A stretch of DNA of 64,000 bases from Histoplasma ohiense (GCA_017607445.1 JAEVHH010000002.1:2285501-2349500); one strand, 5' to 3'. Counted from the first letter of the stretch, positions 34,213-46,269 are shown. Notes: generated by a model from the letters alone, not told the origin. Numbers and translations: made by a program.

Positions 34213-34293
34213 AAGGGAAGAGAAGGTAAAAGAATAAAAGGAAATGAGGCGAGAAAGAGCCAAATCATTGGCGCAAAATGAGAACTGCCCCAA
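33670..34293. other. Convergent intergenic region with T13-A22 junction
   Basis: About 620 bases between the convergent COG6 and NIF3 stop codons. It contains a self-complementary T13 (34180-34192) / A22 (34193-34214) junction close to the NIF3 3' end. No gene is seen. Confidence 0.6.
34180..34214. repeat. Poly(T)-poly(A) junction, potential hairpin
   Basis: T13 directly followed by A22 can pair over 13 bp (less a loop). On either strand it reads as a U-tract after an A-tract, and could serve as a bidirectional 3'-end signal between convergent genes. Confidence 0.8.
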
Positions 34294-35547
34294 TTAACGC
34301 GCCGCAGGCCACACCTCATAGGGATCCCGATCTCTTTCGCTAACACTGATAGTAAAGTTCGGATCACTCAGCCAATCCTTCATGTCACCATCACCATCAC
34401 CCCCCTCCAACGCCGCCGCCTCCTGCGCTCGTAACGCATCCCATTCATCCCTCAGCGCCTCAGCCAAATATCCCCGCATGACTTCCCTTAAATACCCGCG
34501 CTCAGAATCTGAATGGAAAAGAGAAATTACAGCAGAACCATGCTCGATCGCAGCCAGCGCGTCGTGATGGCTCATCTCGCCCGTAACCAGAACGTCTGCA
34601 ACTGGTTTCCCGTTTTTCATAAGGATCGACGAGCCCGAGCCGGGGCATGTGGCAATGGTGCGGATGTTGGACATGTCAGGTACTTTTTTACCCTGTGGCA
34701 GCGCAATTGGAATGCCGTAGGGCCTATTTAGGTTGAGCATGAGATTGTCTACAAGTGATGTTAGGCATACGGGCCGGTCCGTACTGGCTATCCGGCCCTT
34801 ACCGGCTTTTTCGAATCCAGGTGGTGGGGTTTGTTCCGGGTAGATGGCGCTGCGGGTCTGAGAGAAAATTGGGCCTCGTGGAGGGGTCTTTGTTTCCATG
34901 ACAACATCTAACAGCCAGTCTGCCATTCCGTCGGGGACCGCGTCGACGGCTGTGTGCGGAGAGTAGACGCTGATGCCGTGATGGGCAAGACGGAGGAGCG
35001 AGGCTTGTTGTGGATCACTTAGAGTGAGGGACTTGAGGCCGCGGAAAATTATTGGGTCTATTCACTTTAAAGGGGCCCAAATATTTGCTATCATTAACAA
35101 TGCATCCGAGGTTGATGGGTGGGCTGGATACTGCGATATCTGTCAGGCTGGCTCACGTACGGTATGCAATGATAACCGAATCCCCACGCTCAATTGCTTC
35201 ATCAGCCACAGCCCTCGTCAGGTCAACAGTCAATAGAACTGAATTCTTCTTTTGCCTTGTGAAGCTGAATGGGGCCTCGAGGAGCACTATCAAGAAGTCA
35301 ATCTTAATTGATAATAAGTTTCCATAGGAAGGTTGCCAACTCACAGCCAGTATTATCAAAAGATTTATCTGCTAAGCATTCTGGGTACCTTCCACAACGA
35401 CAAAATTTTAGCCAACAGAGCAAAATAGAATCTCGACGCAGCTACATTACTGCCATTGTTGCGAGTTGAGCTAGCTTACAGCTTCTTCATCGAGTTCACG
35501 ACTGCTCTGGTAAAAGGGGAACATGAAGTCGGATTGGAACTAGCCAT
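34294..35547 (-). CDS. nif3: NIF3 family protein (dinuclear metal-binding, NGG1-interacting factor 3)
   Basis: Four exons on the minus strand: 35547-35480, 35388-35345, 35286-35161 and 35057-34294, giving 333 residues. Read across the splices the N-terminus is SPFTRAVVNSMKKLYPECLADKSFDNTGLLLEAPF, exactly the NIF3 opening. Then come VADEAIERGDSVIIAYHPIIFRGLKSLTLSD (metal-ligand His, HPIIF motif), HHGISVYSPHTAVDAVPDGMADWL (HTxxD with further ligands) and CPGSGSS. The C-terminus has the metal ligands in VTGEMSHHDALAAIEHGSAVISLFHSDSERGYL. The fold is a hexameric toroid with two metal ions per subunit; the reaction in fungi is unknown and phosphohydrolase activity has been suggested. Residues in the motifs are intact. 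A 20-residue Glu/Asp/Ala/Gly insert near the C-terminus is low complexity. It diverges from the BolA gene. Confidence 0.95.
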
Positions 35548-35827
35548 GGTTGAAAAGTTTCTCAGAGCAGACCGGATCATTAGTCTTGTGTGTGGAAATT
35601 GTCATCGTCAAAGATATTTTGGAGGGATGAAAGTCAGTTGATGAAATGGTTATGTTATATCTGCAAGCCACTAGAGCTTCAGCCACATCGCCATAGCCAT
35701 AGTGGCTTCTCTGACTAATCCATGATCCAACCTTTCAGCATCTGTTTGCATGCATTAGTTATATGTTAAATATCCTGCTCTCTGCTCTCACCTCATAACA
35801 AATTATTCATTGTCAAAATAAACCTAT
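35548..35827. promoter_or_regulatory. Shared divergent promoter of NIF3 and the BolA3-like gene
   Basis: 280 bases separate the start codons of NIF3 (minus) and the BolA-family gene (plus). No obvious TATA box is seen. Shared regulation is inferred from the spacing only. Confidence 0.55.
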
Positions 35828-36353
35828 ATGTTCCGCCGCCAGATCATATTCAGCGGAAGCTGTCTCCATCTCCTCCGTCACCAAAGATCGTTCCATTTCA
35901 CAGCAAGCGCTCGCAGTGCTGTCAGCGCCGCCATGGTAGATACGGCAAATACGTCGGGCATCACTTCTGCATCTCTCAAAGACACGCTGATTGCCAAGCT
36001 AGACGCACAACATGTGGAAATTGAAGATATGTCTGGTATGTTTCTATCTTCCTTTCAAAATACAACGCCTCTATTTCCCCTCCCCTCCTCGCCTCTGTAA
36101 CAATCCGGCTGGTTTGCCATACATGCATATTACTCATTGAGAAGCTGACCGTGATTTTTCACTTCACATAGGAGGCTGCGGCCAAGCCTTCCAGGCAATT
36201 ATAGTTTCTCCCCAATTCGATAAGAAAAACATGCTGGCGAGACACCGGCTTGTCAATTCCGTGCTCAAGGCGGAAATTGCGGCTATCCATGCCTGGACAC
36301 CCAAATGCTACACGCCAGAACAGTGGGAGAATGTACAGAAGGGGCAATCTTAG
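35828..36353 (+). CDS. BolA family protein, mitochondrial (BOLA3/Bol3-like)
   Basis: Two exons, 35828-36035 and 36172-36353, giving 129 residues. Residues 1-35 are an Arg/Ser/His-rich presequence without acids (MFRRQIIFSGSCLHLLRHQRS, then FHFTASARS), matching mitochondrial targeting. An internal Met at 37 begins MVDTANTSG. The BolA fold follows: LKDTLIAKLDAQHVEIEDMS, then, after the splice, GGCGQAFQAIIVSPQF. The conserved Cys of SGGCGQ and the His of MLARHRLVNSVLK are the usual ligands for a bridging [2Fe-2S] cluster with a monothiol glutaredoxin. The end is EIAAIHAWTPKCYTPEQW. BOLA3/Bol3 helps transfer 4Fe-4S clusters to mitochondrial enzymes such as lipoate synthase, and the SGGCG form is that of BOLA3. 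The cytosolic Fra2/BOLA2 class also lacks a presequence. Confidence 0.88.
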
Positions 36354-36821
36354 TTTGAACAGAGATGCTCGATTGAGAGGGATATAAATCTATGCTGAGC
36401 CAGAACAGCTGCACGCATTTCGACCACGGGAGTGCTGGAACTACATCTAGATAACATTTACCCTTCCGCCACTTTTCTTTTGGATTTTATTTAATTTTTT
36501 GTTTTATTATGATACACTTGGGCTTCCGGCGTTTTTAAAAGATGGCTTTTTTTATCCACAGACATATCCTGTACGAGAAGATTAGATGGGAAACTGCGCA
36601 TATGAATCGAGAGAAAAGTACAAGCATTTGCTGCGGTCTCAAACATAAAATATGCTCACTATACTGCTTTCGCAATGCGGACAAATGTATTTTTTCAAAT
36701 AATAAATTGGGAATCCGAAAACCAAAGTCAAAGTTTGTTTGTCTCTCATTCTTCCTATCCCAACACATTCTCCGCTTTCGAAACTGGCGAGAGTTTGATC
36801 TTAGTAAACAAGTTCTTTTAA
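36354..36821. other. Convergent intergenic region, no gene seen
   Basis: 468 bases between the convergent BolA3-like and peroxiredoxin stop codons. AT-rich, presumably two 3' UTRs. Confidence 0.6.
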
Positions 36822-37834
36822 CTACCTTTTTGCGAAGATTCGGGGAGCTTTGTCGCGCATCTTCTTACCATTAAGGCCAGTGTTATCGGGTTCGATAAAG
36901 GTCTTCTGAACCTTCCCATCTTCAATCACTAAAACATAGCGCTTGCTCCTGTGGTTGCCGAAAATTGAGCTCGCATCAAAGTCTAGATCCAGAGCCTTGG
37001 TAAACTCTCCATTTGCATCTCCCAGGAATCGGATCTACAATATTTTAGTAAAGTTTGTCTATAGCAAAGAACATTATGCAGCTAGAACGTTGCTTAACTT
37101 ATAAGAGATGTGGAAAATACTACATACCCCGCTCTTCTGCTCTGGGTCAATCACCTTAGACCACGCGCCAGTCCTATTAAATGTAGCCGCGAAGCTGTCA
37201 ATTATCCATGGAGTTTCTTACCAACAGAAAGTTTGAGAGGGTAGTAAACTGGGGAGAGATCGTCTCCTCTCCTTTTCATGTTGAGGTGCACGGGAATGAA
37301 ATGGCTTGCTTACACAAATGCATCATTGACAGACACCACGAATACTTTGCCGGCACCCGTCAGCTTCGGATGGTTGGCGAAGCCGGGAACATGTGTGGCG
37401 GAACATGCGGGGCCTTTCCGATATATTTATTAGACAAAAGCTAGTTGAGAGTGAAATATAAAAGACCAGTAACAAAGGGATTATCACTGATTCCGTATTC
37501 AATCAATAGAAAGACTAAACATCGATTTCCATCCAGGTCGGCTGCAATTGATCCGTATAATCCGCTGGAGAGATGAGACCCGAAACAAATCAAAAAAGAA
37601 GCCGGGGAATATATGCTTACTAAATGCACCTGGACTTCCGATGATCAAGCCTTTCCCTTCCTTTAACTCCTTTGCCAAATTGACCTTGTTACCAGGTGAG
37701 TTCTCGGTTAGAACCTCAAGGTCCGGCAATCCATCTCCAACCTTGACGAAGGAAGGCCTTGTGTTGTGGAATAGCGCCGCACGGCGACTAGCGCGGATAA
37801 TTGCAGTGGCAGCGGAACGCCTGGTTGCGAACAT
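36822..37834 (-). CDS. Peroxiredoxin-5 type thiol peroxidase, mitochondrial (single Cys)
   Basis: Four exons on the minus strand: 37834-37621, 37413-37314, 37173-37128 and 37034-36822, giving 190 residues. The N-terminus MFATRRSAATAIIRASRRAAL is a classic Arg-rich mitochondrial presequence. After it come KVGDGLPDLEVL and GLIIGSPGAFSPACSATHVPGF, with the peroxidatic Cys at about residue 75 (PxxxxxC region of Prx5/AHP1/PMP20). The rest is KVFVVSVNDAFVTGAWSKV, IRFLGDANGEFTKALDLDFDAS, GNHRSKRYVLVIEDGKVQKTFIEP and a basic end. These enzymes reduce H2O2 and organic hydroperoxides. No second Cys occurs anywhere in the predicted protein, so it should work by a 1-Cys mechanism with an external thiol such as glutathione/glutaredoxin. 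A 207-base first intron contains spurious frames. Confidence 0.93.
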
Positions 37835-38395
37835 GATGAATAGCGGAGTGGATGATAGGTAAATTAGCTTCTGACTACTGTTAGATATTGACAATCGTAG
37901 TCCCTAATCGTGAAATGTTGTTAGAGGTTTGTTGATCACAACCATGGGTTTGTGTCGGGACTAGCTTCAAACTCCTTTTATTTATTTGCATAACGTCATC
38001 TGTGCAACCTCATCCTATTTCAAAATACGAAAACACGCCGCAATTCACAGCAACGACACTTTGTACAGTTGAAGAAAGTTGATGTCCTCATATCTTGAAC
38101 AGACTCCATGTTACTGAAAGATGTACAAAATGCTCCCTTCCCACCTTCATGAGGAGAGCTCCCTTTTTTTTTTGACTTTGTGATTTATCAATTTGGAACC
38201 CCCGGGTGACCTGTCTAATTGACCGACTCCTTCACACCCTCTCTTGTGCCAGCCAGCCTTGCTCATTGGGAGAGTGGCTATCCTGCATGACATGAGGGTT
38301 GTGATTGTCGATGCATCGATACGGGTAGAGTTGGACGGTCTCATTCCTCATGTCCTGTGCCACTTCGCTTGGTGGCTCTGTACAATATGCTGTAC

Positions 38396-38610
38396 ATGTC
38401 CAGTATCAGTGAAGCCGAGAACGTCAAAGAACACCCTAAGGATACCCAAACGCAAGATACCGCCTCAGCCATAGCCTGGTTGAAAAATGCCAATCCAGAT
38501 ATCAGGGTCTATCAAACTCTATACGGTCCTCTATGATCGGTGGGCAGACCCTGGTCGTGGATTGGTCCGAGCTATTGCGGCAACTGCTTCTGTCTGGACA
38601 CAGTCTTAAT
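38396..38610 (+). pseudogene. Small frame with a downstream frame switch, probable relic
   Basis: From the ATG at 38396 the frame reads 46 residues of balanced composition (MSSISEAENVKEHPKD, then TASAIAWLKNANPDIRVYQ) and stops at 38534-38536. The overlapping +1 frame continues with similar coding character (LYDRWADPGRGLVRAIAATASV) to a stop at 38608-38610. A single-base indel would join them, so this looks like a decayed gene fragment. The family is not recognised. Confidence 0.25.
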
Positions 38611-41286
38611 TTTCTCCTCATCGGGGCGATCATGCCATGTCTTAACCTATATGATCTCGTGGAAGGGCGCCAATTCTGCGAAGGAAACCAGCAGCACAGA
38701 TATCAGCGAAATTAGAAAAGCTCTACTAGGTTGGAATAGTACCATTCTCTTTCCAATTTTACAACACACTAAATCCTTGGATTTCGGATTGAACCAACAC
38801 AAACCCCCTTCTCTCCCTTTCAGGGCCCATGCAATCTCCCGAGCAAAACGTGGTGCGGAGTTTTGTATCCTCGTTTCTACCGAGTGCTAAAAAAACTACT
38901 TGTTGCGCACATCATGTTTAGGAACATGGGCTGTATCGAGAGGATTGTTGCAGCAACGACCGTTACACCAACATGACTATGGCCGTGCGGTATTCAGGTT
39001 GGAGATCCTATCTTATGCAGCCAATCTTAGGGACCTTTCCAGATAAACAAGGCATCAGGGCTCCTATGTTTAAACGGCAACGCCAGTGGCTGAACGATAA
39101 GACAAGTAGACCTCCCAGATTGGCCGTCCCGTGTTCCTTGCGCCTTTCTGCCATCTCCAAGAAGGTTTAATCGATTTGGAAATCAATGTCAAGTTGGAAT
39201 AGCCGCTAATGCAATCGCGGAGATCAAGTAAACGATACGCGCCCACATTTTCTTCTCTCTTTTGCCCCCTGTTTTCAGCCTCCATTATCCATCATCCCGC
39301 TCATACGTAATTTTTTCTTTATCTCCTTCTCAAACTTTTGGAACGAATCGAATAAACGAAAACAAAAGCAATGGGGAATTAATTGAAGAGATTTTCCGCT
39401 CAGTCCTGGAGGGGAAGGAACAAACAATATTTTATAAATCGATATAGAAAATATTCACTCATGACAGGAAGTAAATGAGTGGGTTTGGACCATTTTCTTG
39501 CTTTTTCGCCTTGTTTAGTGGCCACACGGGCCTACCACCCATGCAAAACCACTTGATCTGATCACCAGCCACTTTTCCACCCACACCATCCTCGATCGTT
39601 CAAAAATTTCCTTATCTCGGCACATGATACTGCAGCACGGTGCAGGGTGCATGGGGCTCTGTGCAGAGACTCAAAACGATCATTATTTCATTTCGAGGGA
39701 ATAATGGAGGGCCAAGAGAGAATGATCATAGAGTCGACCACTCTGCTTGTGTTAGATGGTCTGTTTCCTCGAAACTGCTTACCTAGATGTCTACGTTACA
39801 TGATATCCTGTACATGCATGAACTATTGATGACATCATTGTGCATGCGGTGGTTCGTACATAAGTTGTACCGACGTTCTGCAGCTGGTATTCTCGTGCTG
39901 AAAAATTTCGGAAGAATCTGAGTACGTGTATTTCGATGCCAAGCGTCCCCAAGCGTCCCCAAGCGCCATGATATAAAATGTGAATGACGCATCATAAGCG
40001 CTCCTCAGGGACATTCACTCGCTCTCGGCTTCCATTACATCAATGCAGCGCATAGCCTTGAAAAATAATCCTGCAATTGCATTTACAGATTAATACCATT
40101 CTTTACTTCCAGGACCATTCTGTTATCGATCTATTAGGTGCAATTGCAATGTAGTACATGTAAATGTGCATGTACAGGCACTTACACCTACAGGCGGCCT
40201 GCTCTCTTGTATCCACCTTTCAGGATGCAGGTACATACAGATTGCGCTATCTCTGTCTCATTACAACATGAAGATCCACTTCGTTTGGATGATGGTGACC
40301 GAGGACTTCTCCATCTCCCCATGTTACCGTATGATACCCGCCGCATTCCATATCGTCTCACAAACGCTAGCAGACAGCTTTCTAGCCACTCAAGACATTC
40401 AATTTAAGCCGGAATAAAATCCCCCAAAAACCAGCAAGCAGGGAAAGTGGAGAGGGTATAGACAATATGCGACCCTCCCCAGCCGTGCCGTTCCCCTTGA
40501 TCATGCCGCCCCACCCGTCTCTCTGGGTTACGTACATGTAATCTCTTTCCCCGGAATTTAGTCGTTTGATGTATTTTCACCCGGCTAGTAAAGGGAGAAC
40601 CCTAGCTGCTTAACTACTAGTACTTTGGGTGTCAATTCGGATCCAGGAGGAGGGTGAACGGCGCCTCTCCTATGACGCCGAGACATATGTTATCAGGTTA
40701 GGTCAGGTCCAGGGCCGGTTCATATGTGACTCCTTGCCTAATAAGAGCAGAGAAATAAGATTGGAAGTTATTTCAACGCCTCATCGCAGTCCGTACCTTG
40801 TATGAAGAGGATGGGAGAGGAAAATTAAGTAGGGTACTGTACATAAATAGATCAACAAGAACAGGTGAAGTTTTGGTTTTCTTTTTACTTTTTCTATTTC
40901 CCCCCCCCCTTCCTCCTCCGCAATCCCCAACAAACCGGCCCCAACCCAGACCTCGGGCCTCTTCATAGTTCCGTAGTTCATGTATGATGTATGTATATAT
41001 GCACGGTATGTTGACTTAGTAAACTGTGAACAGCGGGATAAGGAATCCATGAATGATTTATTATTGGTGTCCGTTATTTTTACTTTTATGGTCCCCATTT
41101 TTGCATATATATAATTTTGCATTGAAAAGTCGGGGATGGTTTACGGTATTGTACTGTACTACTCCTGCACACAATGATGGCGTTCATGTATTTTTATTTT
41201 TTATTTTTTATTTTTTTTTCTATTCGTTGTTTTGAACATTCTTTTATCATAATAGTATCACTGTCTCTTTTTCTTAAAAAAAAAAA

Positions 41287-41310
41287 ATTGATTGATTGAT
41301 TGATTGATTG
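41287..41310. repeat. ATTG tetranucleotide microsatellite (x6)
   Basis: Six perfect ATTG units following an A-run; simple repeat in the gene desert. Confidence 0.9.
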
Positions 41311-42319
41311 TTGGCACCTCCTTTGGCACCTCTATTAGACTACCCCAGTGTTCTGCTCAGCACTTCACCTCCACGGTCACATTCGCTCCTTTTTGTTTAC
41401 TGAACACCCGAAGTAGGTAGATAACAACAACAATAACAGTGTCAAGTTGATTACCAACATTAATTAATCAATTAATTAAACCTGATTCTCCTAGGGGTAG
41501 TTGTCCTTCTGAAAAGTTGGACAGCCGCTAGGGGGCGAACGAGAGAGGTCACTCCTCCCACACAATTGGCAGGAGGGAGAGGGTCTGAACAGTATGTATA
41601 CAACTAACGGCATACAAACATTGGAGGGAAAAGAAGAAGATTGACAAAAAGGAACACATGAGGAGAAGCTCAAGCCTGTCTGTGGATATTGAATAAGAAT
41701 ACATCTATAAGATATATTCTTTCATTCAAAATTAATTTATTTATTTCTTTTAACTATAGTATCTTTGAGGATTTAACGTTCCACAGAACCATAAATGCCG
41801 GGGGGGGGAGGAGGAAAATTCACCCATATGTGGCTGATTTTTCCCCAGTGACTACAGATGTAGTGCATATCAAAGAGGCATTAGTATTCATTCCCCCCCC
41901 CACCGCACCGCATAGACAAGACAGCACAGGCCCCTGCACTAGCTATGCTAGCTATGCGTTATTTGATAGATGCTATATACTGGATCCCATCGCATCGGCG
42001 TTTGACGCCTGTGAGGGGCAAAATACATGGTGGGGATGCACGACGCGGAGGCGGACCTGAAAGGACCGGCGCTGGCCTGGTCTGGAACCCCCCCCACCTT
42101 CTGTTCGAAAAGCACGGTCTGGATCTCCCCAGGTATCCACAGCAGAATGAAAAAGAAAAAAAAAAAAAAAAAAACCGTACGAGATAACAGCCGCCAAGTA
42201 TGGACGAGCGTATATTGACTAAGAGGGAAGCGGATACGCGAAAATATGCAACTCGAGGAGGCTCAAATAGTCCTTCGGATTGAATCTTGCTTGTTGGGTT
42301 GATTGTGCTCAGGCACCAC

Positions 42320-42386
42320 TTCAGATTCGGGCTTCGGGGTCGGGTTCAAGGTCTGGTTCAGGTTCAGGTTCAAGGTTCGGGTTCAG
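42320..42386. repeat. TTCRGG minisatellite-like tandem repeat
   Basis: Imperfect tandem units of TTCGGG/TTCAGG/TTCAAGG over about 65 bases in non-coding sequence. Confidence 0.75.
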
Positions 42387-45300
42387 CTAAGCCTGTGAAG
42401 CGGGTATATTCTCCGTCCCGTCCCTTTCAACCTTCAATTCATGATGTTTTGCTTAGCTGTTAATTGTTTTTTAGATTGTCGTTATTATTTTGGGCGTTCA
42501 GGGGAGCTTTCTGCGTGTTTCTTGATATCGACTTTTTACCGTTTTTGATTCAGTGTTAGATTCTTGGTGGGTTGACTATGACGACGGCGATATGATGATG
42601 ATATGATAATGTTGGGAGTTATGCTGATGATCATGATCCTAATATTTCTAGGTTCGATGGATGCATGACGAATTGATTGATGATACCACTGTAGTAGGGG
42701 ATTTTTGTATCCATGCCGTCGCTTCAACGTTCCCAACAATTTACTAGTAGTTTTCATGCACTTTGCCCACGCTAATCATAACAGGTGTGAGTGGTAGTTC
42801 GATAAAATCTAGTTCGTGATTGTTAGTATTATTGTAGTTGTTGTGTCTCCCTCAGTTTTTGACTGGGCCTTGGGATCTATATGATGTTTCTATCCAATAT
42901 GAAGACGCATGTGTCCGGGTGCGAAAACTACAACGTACATACAACATACATTACCCGCTCTGCAAAAGCTGGTTTTGATAAATCGAGACTCCAGAAGTAT
43001 TGAGTTTCGGATGAACGAACATCAGGGCGATCTTCAGCCCTAACGCTCATTTTTATTATTTATTCAGTGCTAGAGCGAATCAAGTAAAACCCGGAATTGG
43101 CGGGCTACCCTCACCCGCTCGAGGGAGGTTATGGTACCTATCAAATGTTCCGCCGGTGTTTCGGAGACTCCTCGGGACGAAATGGACCGCGGTTGCGAGA
43201 TACATATGGAAAACAAGTACTCCGTAAGTAACGACAAGACCCAGGAAAAAAGAAACTCCCAAACCGAGATTTGACGGCACGCAGAGCTGCGCATGCATCC
43301 CATTCCTCCTGTCTTAGTTGATGCTGATGGAACGATTTTGGCATCTAATGGCGAGACTTGCAGGAAAAAGCTAGCTATCCCGAAGGTCCTGTTCGATGCA
43401 TATGGATTAAGTACATGTACATAGTACCGTGCCCTTGGTGTCTCAAAAGAAGCTGTCAACTTCCAATCAATTGCTGGACGCTTCGTATGGATATAGATCT
43501 CGGGACAACCAAGCTTCGCGTCTATTACGCTGCAATATTACTTCTTCCTCTCCAACCCCCGAGACGAAGCCGGTTAGTTAATTACAGATCATATTCGCTT
43601 CTTTGCCTTCCAAACGCCTTTCGGCTCGGTTTGTCCCTTCTCCAATCCTTCAGACCTAGAAACCCGTTCTCGGGTTGATTTAAAATGGCCTCGTTTATAT
43701 TAAGTAACGCATCCATCCGTATGTATATAGATTGGCTGTAGTAAGGTGGATTGTCTGGAGTCACATAACTATGGGGTTGGAGTGTTAACATTATATAATA
43801 GAATAGTCAATTAACTAGGAGGTTGGAGCCTCATCTGAATGGGACCACAAAAGAAAACGCCAAGCAAGTCATGTTTTTTCTTTCTTTCTTATTTATTTCT
43901 TTTTTTCTTTCTTTTTCTTTTTCTTTTTCTTTTTCTTTTTTTTTTTTCGAACAGCCAGCTTGATCTACCTCATGTAGATTCAAATAATGATGAAGCATAG
44001 AAAAAAGAAAACCAGGGACAAGAAAGTTTTCCTTTTCATTCCTCCTTTTTCATTTCTTTTTCCTCTAAGGTTGAATCAAGTACAGAACACGAATCAATGG
44101 TGGTTATCAACGGAACATAATAATCTTGCTGCTTAATTCCCTCTCCTCTCCCTTTTAATTTTTCGTATTAATAGATAGATGGCATTGTTTTTCGCCATCA
44201 GCTTCGGAACACGGGTCAAGCCCGTCTCATATTCCGTTATGGAGTAGCCGGGTCAATGATACCGATCGAAGTTTGCAATTTGATGTATGTACAGAGTAGA
44301 TTAGTACTATGTAGGACATCGTAGTTGGTTCCGAGGGAGAGGTAAAATTCTTTACAGCTAGTTAACTAACCGGGCTACTAAACGGCAGTATGACAATAAT
44401 ATAACCATCATATAATGATACTATGTGATACTAAGGATGGAAAATAATTGGTGGCGGGAGAAATGGGGAACTGCCGGTGCGAGACATGTATTCTATATGG
44501 AGTAACTTTAACTCTGGGATAAAAAGCACCTGAATCCTAAGGGAGGCGAAAAAAGCAGAAGAGAGAGAGAGAGAGAGAGTTATTTTTTATTGTACGCCGA
44601 TACAGCGGGAGTATTGTTGAGGCGGCCGCAAGGTCAAGTTCTTGGATCGTTGTCATGCTGCGATCTTTCATGATAACTTATTGTTGCTGTAATTAATAAT
44701 GGCATTATCAACAATTATATCCGGTACTCGTATTCTTCGAGTTCTTCAGCGCTGTTTTATTTGAGTTTTTCCCATCTCATATCCTCCCTGCTATTGCATT
44801 AGTTAGCTAGTCAAGACTAGTTTCGGTGGTTAGTTTCTGTTCTCAATATTTCTATTCGCCCCATCACCCATCCATGCGCCCATCCTCTCCCTCTCTCTCT
44901 CTCTCGACTGCCAGCATCCCCCCAACCATTGTCCCCTCGTCGGCTGCTGTCCTCCTCAGTCCCCTCCGCCGTCTGCTCTATTTCTGCTCTCTTTTGCAGC
45001 GCTGTTCGGCAAAAGCCCCCGTCTAAATCTTTTCGACCTTCCCGAAATCCCCTGCGGAATTGCGAACGGACGGAACAACCTCAGCAATCTTACACATGTC
45101 TGGCTGGGCTGGCGCAATAGCCAGTAAACTAGTAATAATAACCACCAAGCCCTTCTCCATCGCAGCTGGTGGGGAGCTTTGAGGCAGCGCTGTCGCAAGT
45201 TCATCGTTCAGTCATCCCCTCCCCTTCGTTCATCCTTTGCTCCCCAATGCCCGCTAGTGCTATCAACAATCCTTCCTCCCGTCCTGTTCTTTGCTGTTGC

Positions 45301-46196
45301 ACCACCTCCTCCACCACCACAGCCACCAACGTTACCTCCACCGTTATTGATCCCATCCCCATCCGCATCCCCATCCCCAGACTGCAGCCGACATATCAAG
45401 ATCCCCCCGTTCACTCCGCTGCCTGTCCACCTCGATATCATCGGTCTCCCGGCAAGGCTCCGTTTCCATTGCAGTAAACTCCAGCAGCAACAGCAGAAGC
45501 AGATACATAGATTTAGCTACTATCATTCAACCTCCCACCCTCCCTCCTCCTCCTCCTCCTCCTCCTCCTTTCCCCATTCCTCTCTCTCACTCTCCTCCAC
45601 ACTGCCCTCTCATCCTCTAACCCTGATGAGGCTCGGGGCGCTGCGAGTCCCTGTCGCTGTCCGAAAATACCAATACACGCTGACATCTGGTTGGTAACTC
45701 TCCAATCAGCGGTTCCGACATCTTACCATCGCCATCACCAAAGAAAAAAAATAAAATAAAATAAATAAAAGAAAAAAAGAACAAGAAAAAGAAAAAGAAA
45801 GCTGTCACTATTTACCATCTAGCACTCTCAGGCACCAAGCCTCCAAAAAACCCCCAAAAGCAACCAACTCTCGCTTCTTTCTCTTCTCTTGTTCTCCACT
45901 CCCGCGCTTCCTCCGCTTTCATCCCTCCGCCATCTTCTCTCTCTATCCTTCCACTCTTTCTCTTCTCTCCACCCTTCCACAACGTTTCCTTCCTTACCTT
46001 CGTTTGGGGAGATTTAAATTCTTTCGTTTGTCCTCTCACCTCTTGGGGCTTATTTGCAGGGCTCTTTGATTTTAACCAATTTGTTTGTTCTATTTTTGTT
46101 CCGGTTTTTCTTTTTCCCTCCTACTTTCGTTCCTTTTTTTTTGTCCCGATCTTATCTCCTCGAGGTCCAGACCCTCTCACCCTCACCCGCCCCTCC

Positions 46197-46226
46197 TTTT
46201 TTTTTTTTTTTTTTTTTAAAAAAAAA
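46197..46226. repeat. T21-A9 junction just upstream of the SKN7 start
   Basis: T21 directly followed by A9, about 43 bases before the SKN7 ATG. This is a rigid dA:dT element that would exclude nucleosomes and could fold in the leader. Confidence 0.8.
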
Positions 46227-46269
46227 TATATATAACAAAATTCTCCCGCCGCATCATAATACAAAAAAC

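Larger units (their letters stand above)
37835..46269. other. 8.4-kb gene desert upstream of SKN7
   Basis: No convincing gene in 8.4 kb. It contains simple repeats (ATTG x6 at 41287-41310, a TTCRGG-type minisatellite at 42320-42386, TTTC runs at 43880-43950, GA at 44561-44579, CTC at 45545-45570), scattered GTACATGTAC and TACTCCGTA words, and a broken small frame near 38396-38610. The last ~1.3 kb (44.8-46.2 kb) is strongly CT-rich on the plus strand, as in fungal promoters and 5' leaders, and probably belongs to SKN7. A long non-coding transcript is possible but not shown. Confidence 0.5.

Noticed and set aside
42320..42386. tRNA B-box-like GGTTCAAGG words
   Set aside because: No A box or cloverleaf could be formed; the words are part of a tandem TTCRGG repeat.
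43070..43459. 129-codon minus-strand frame in the gene desert
   Set aside because: No motif, poor start context, and overlapping frames of similar length in other phases; consistent with chance.
45179..45697. 172-codon Pro/Ser-rich frame upstream of SKN7
   Set aside because: Composition is explained by CT-rich promoter/leader DNA (CTC and CCA repeats); no domain or splice support.
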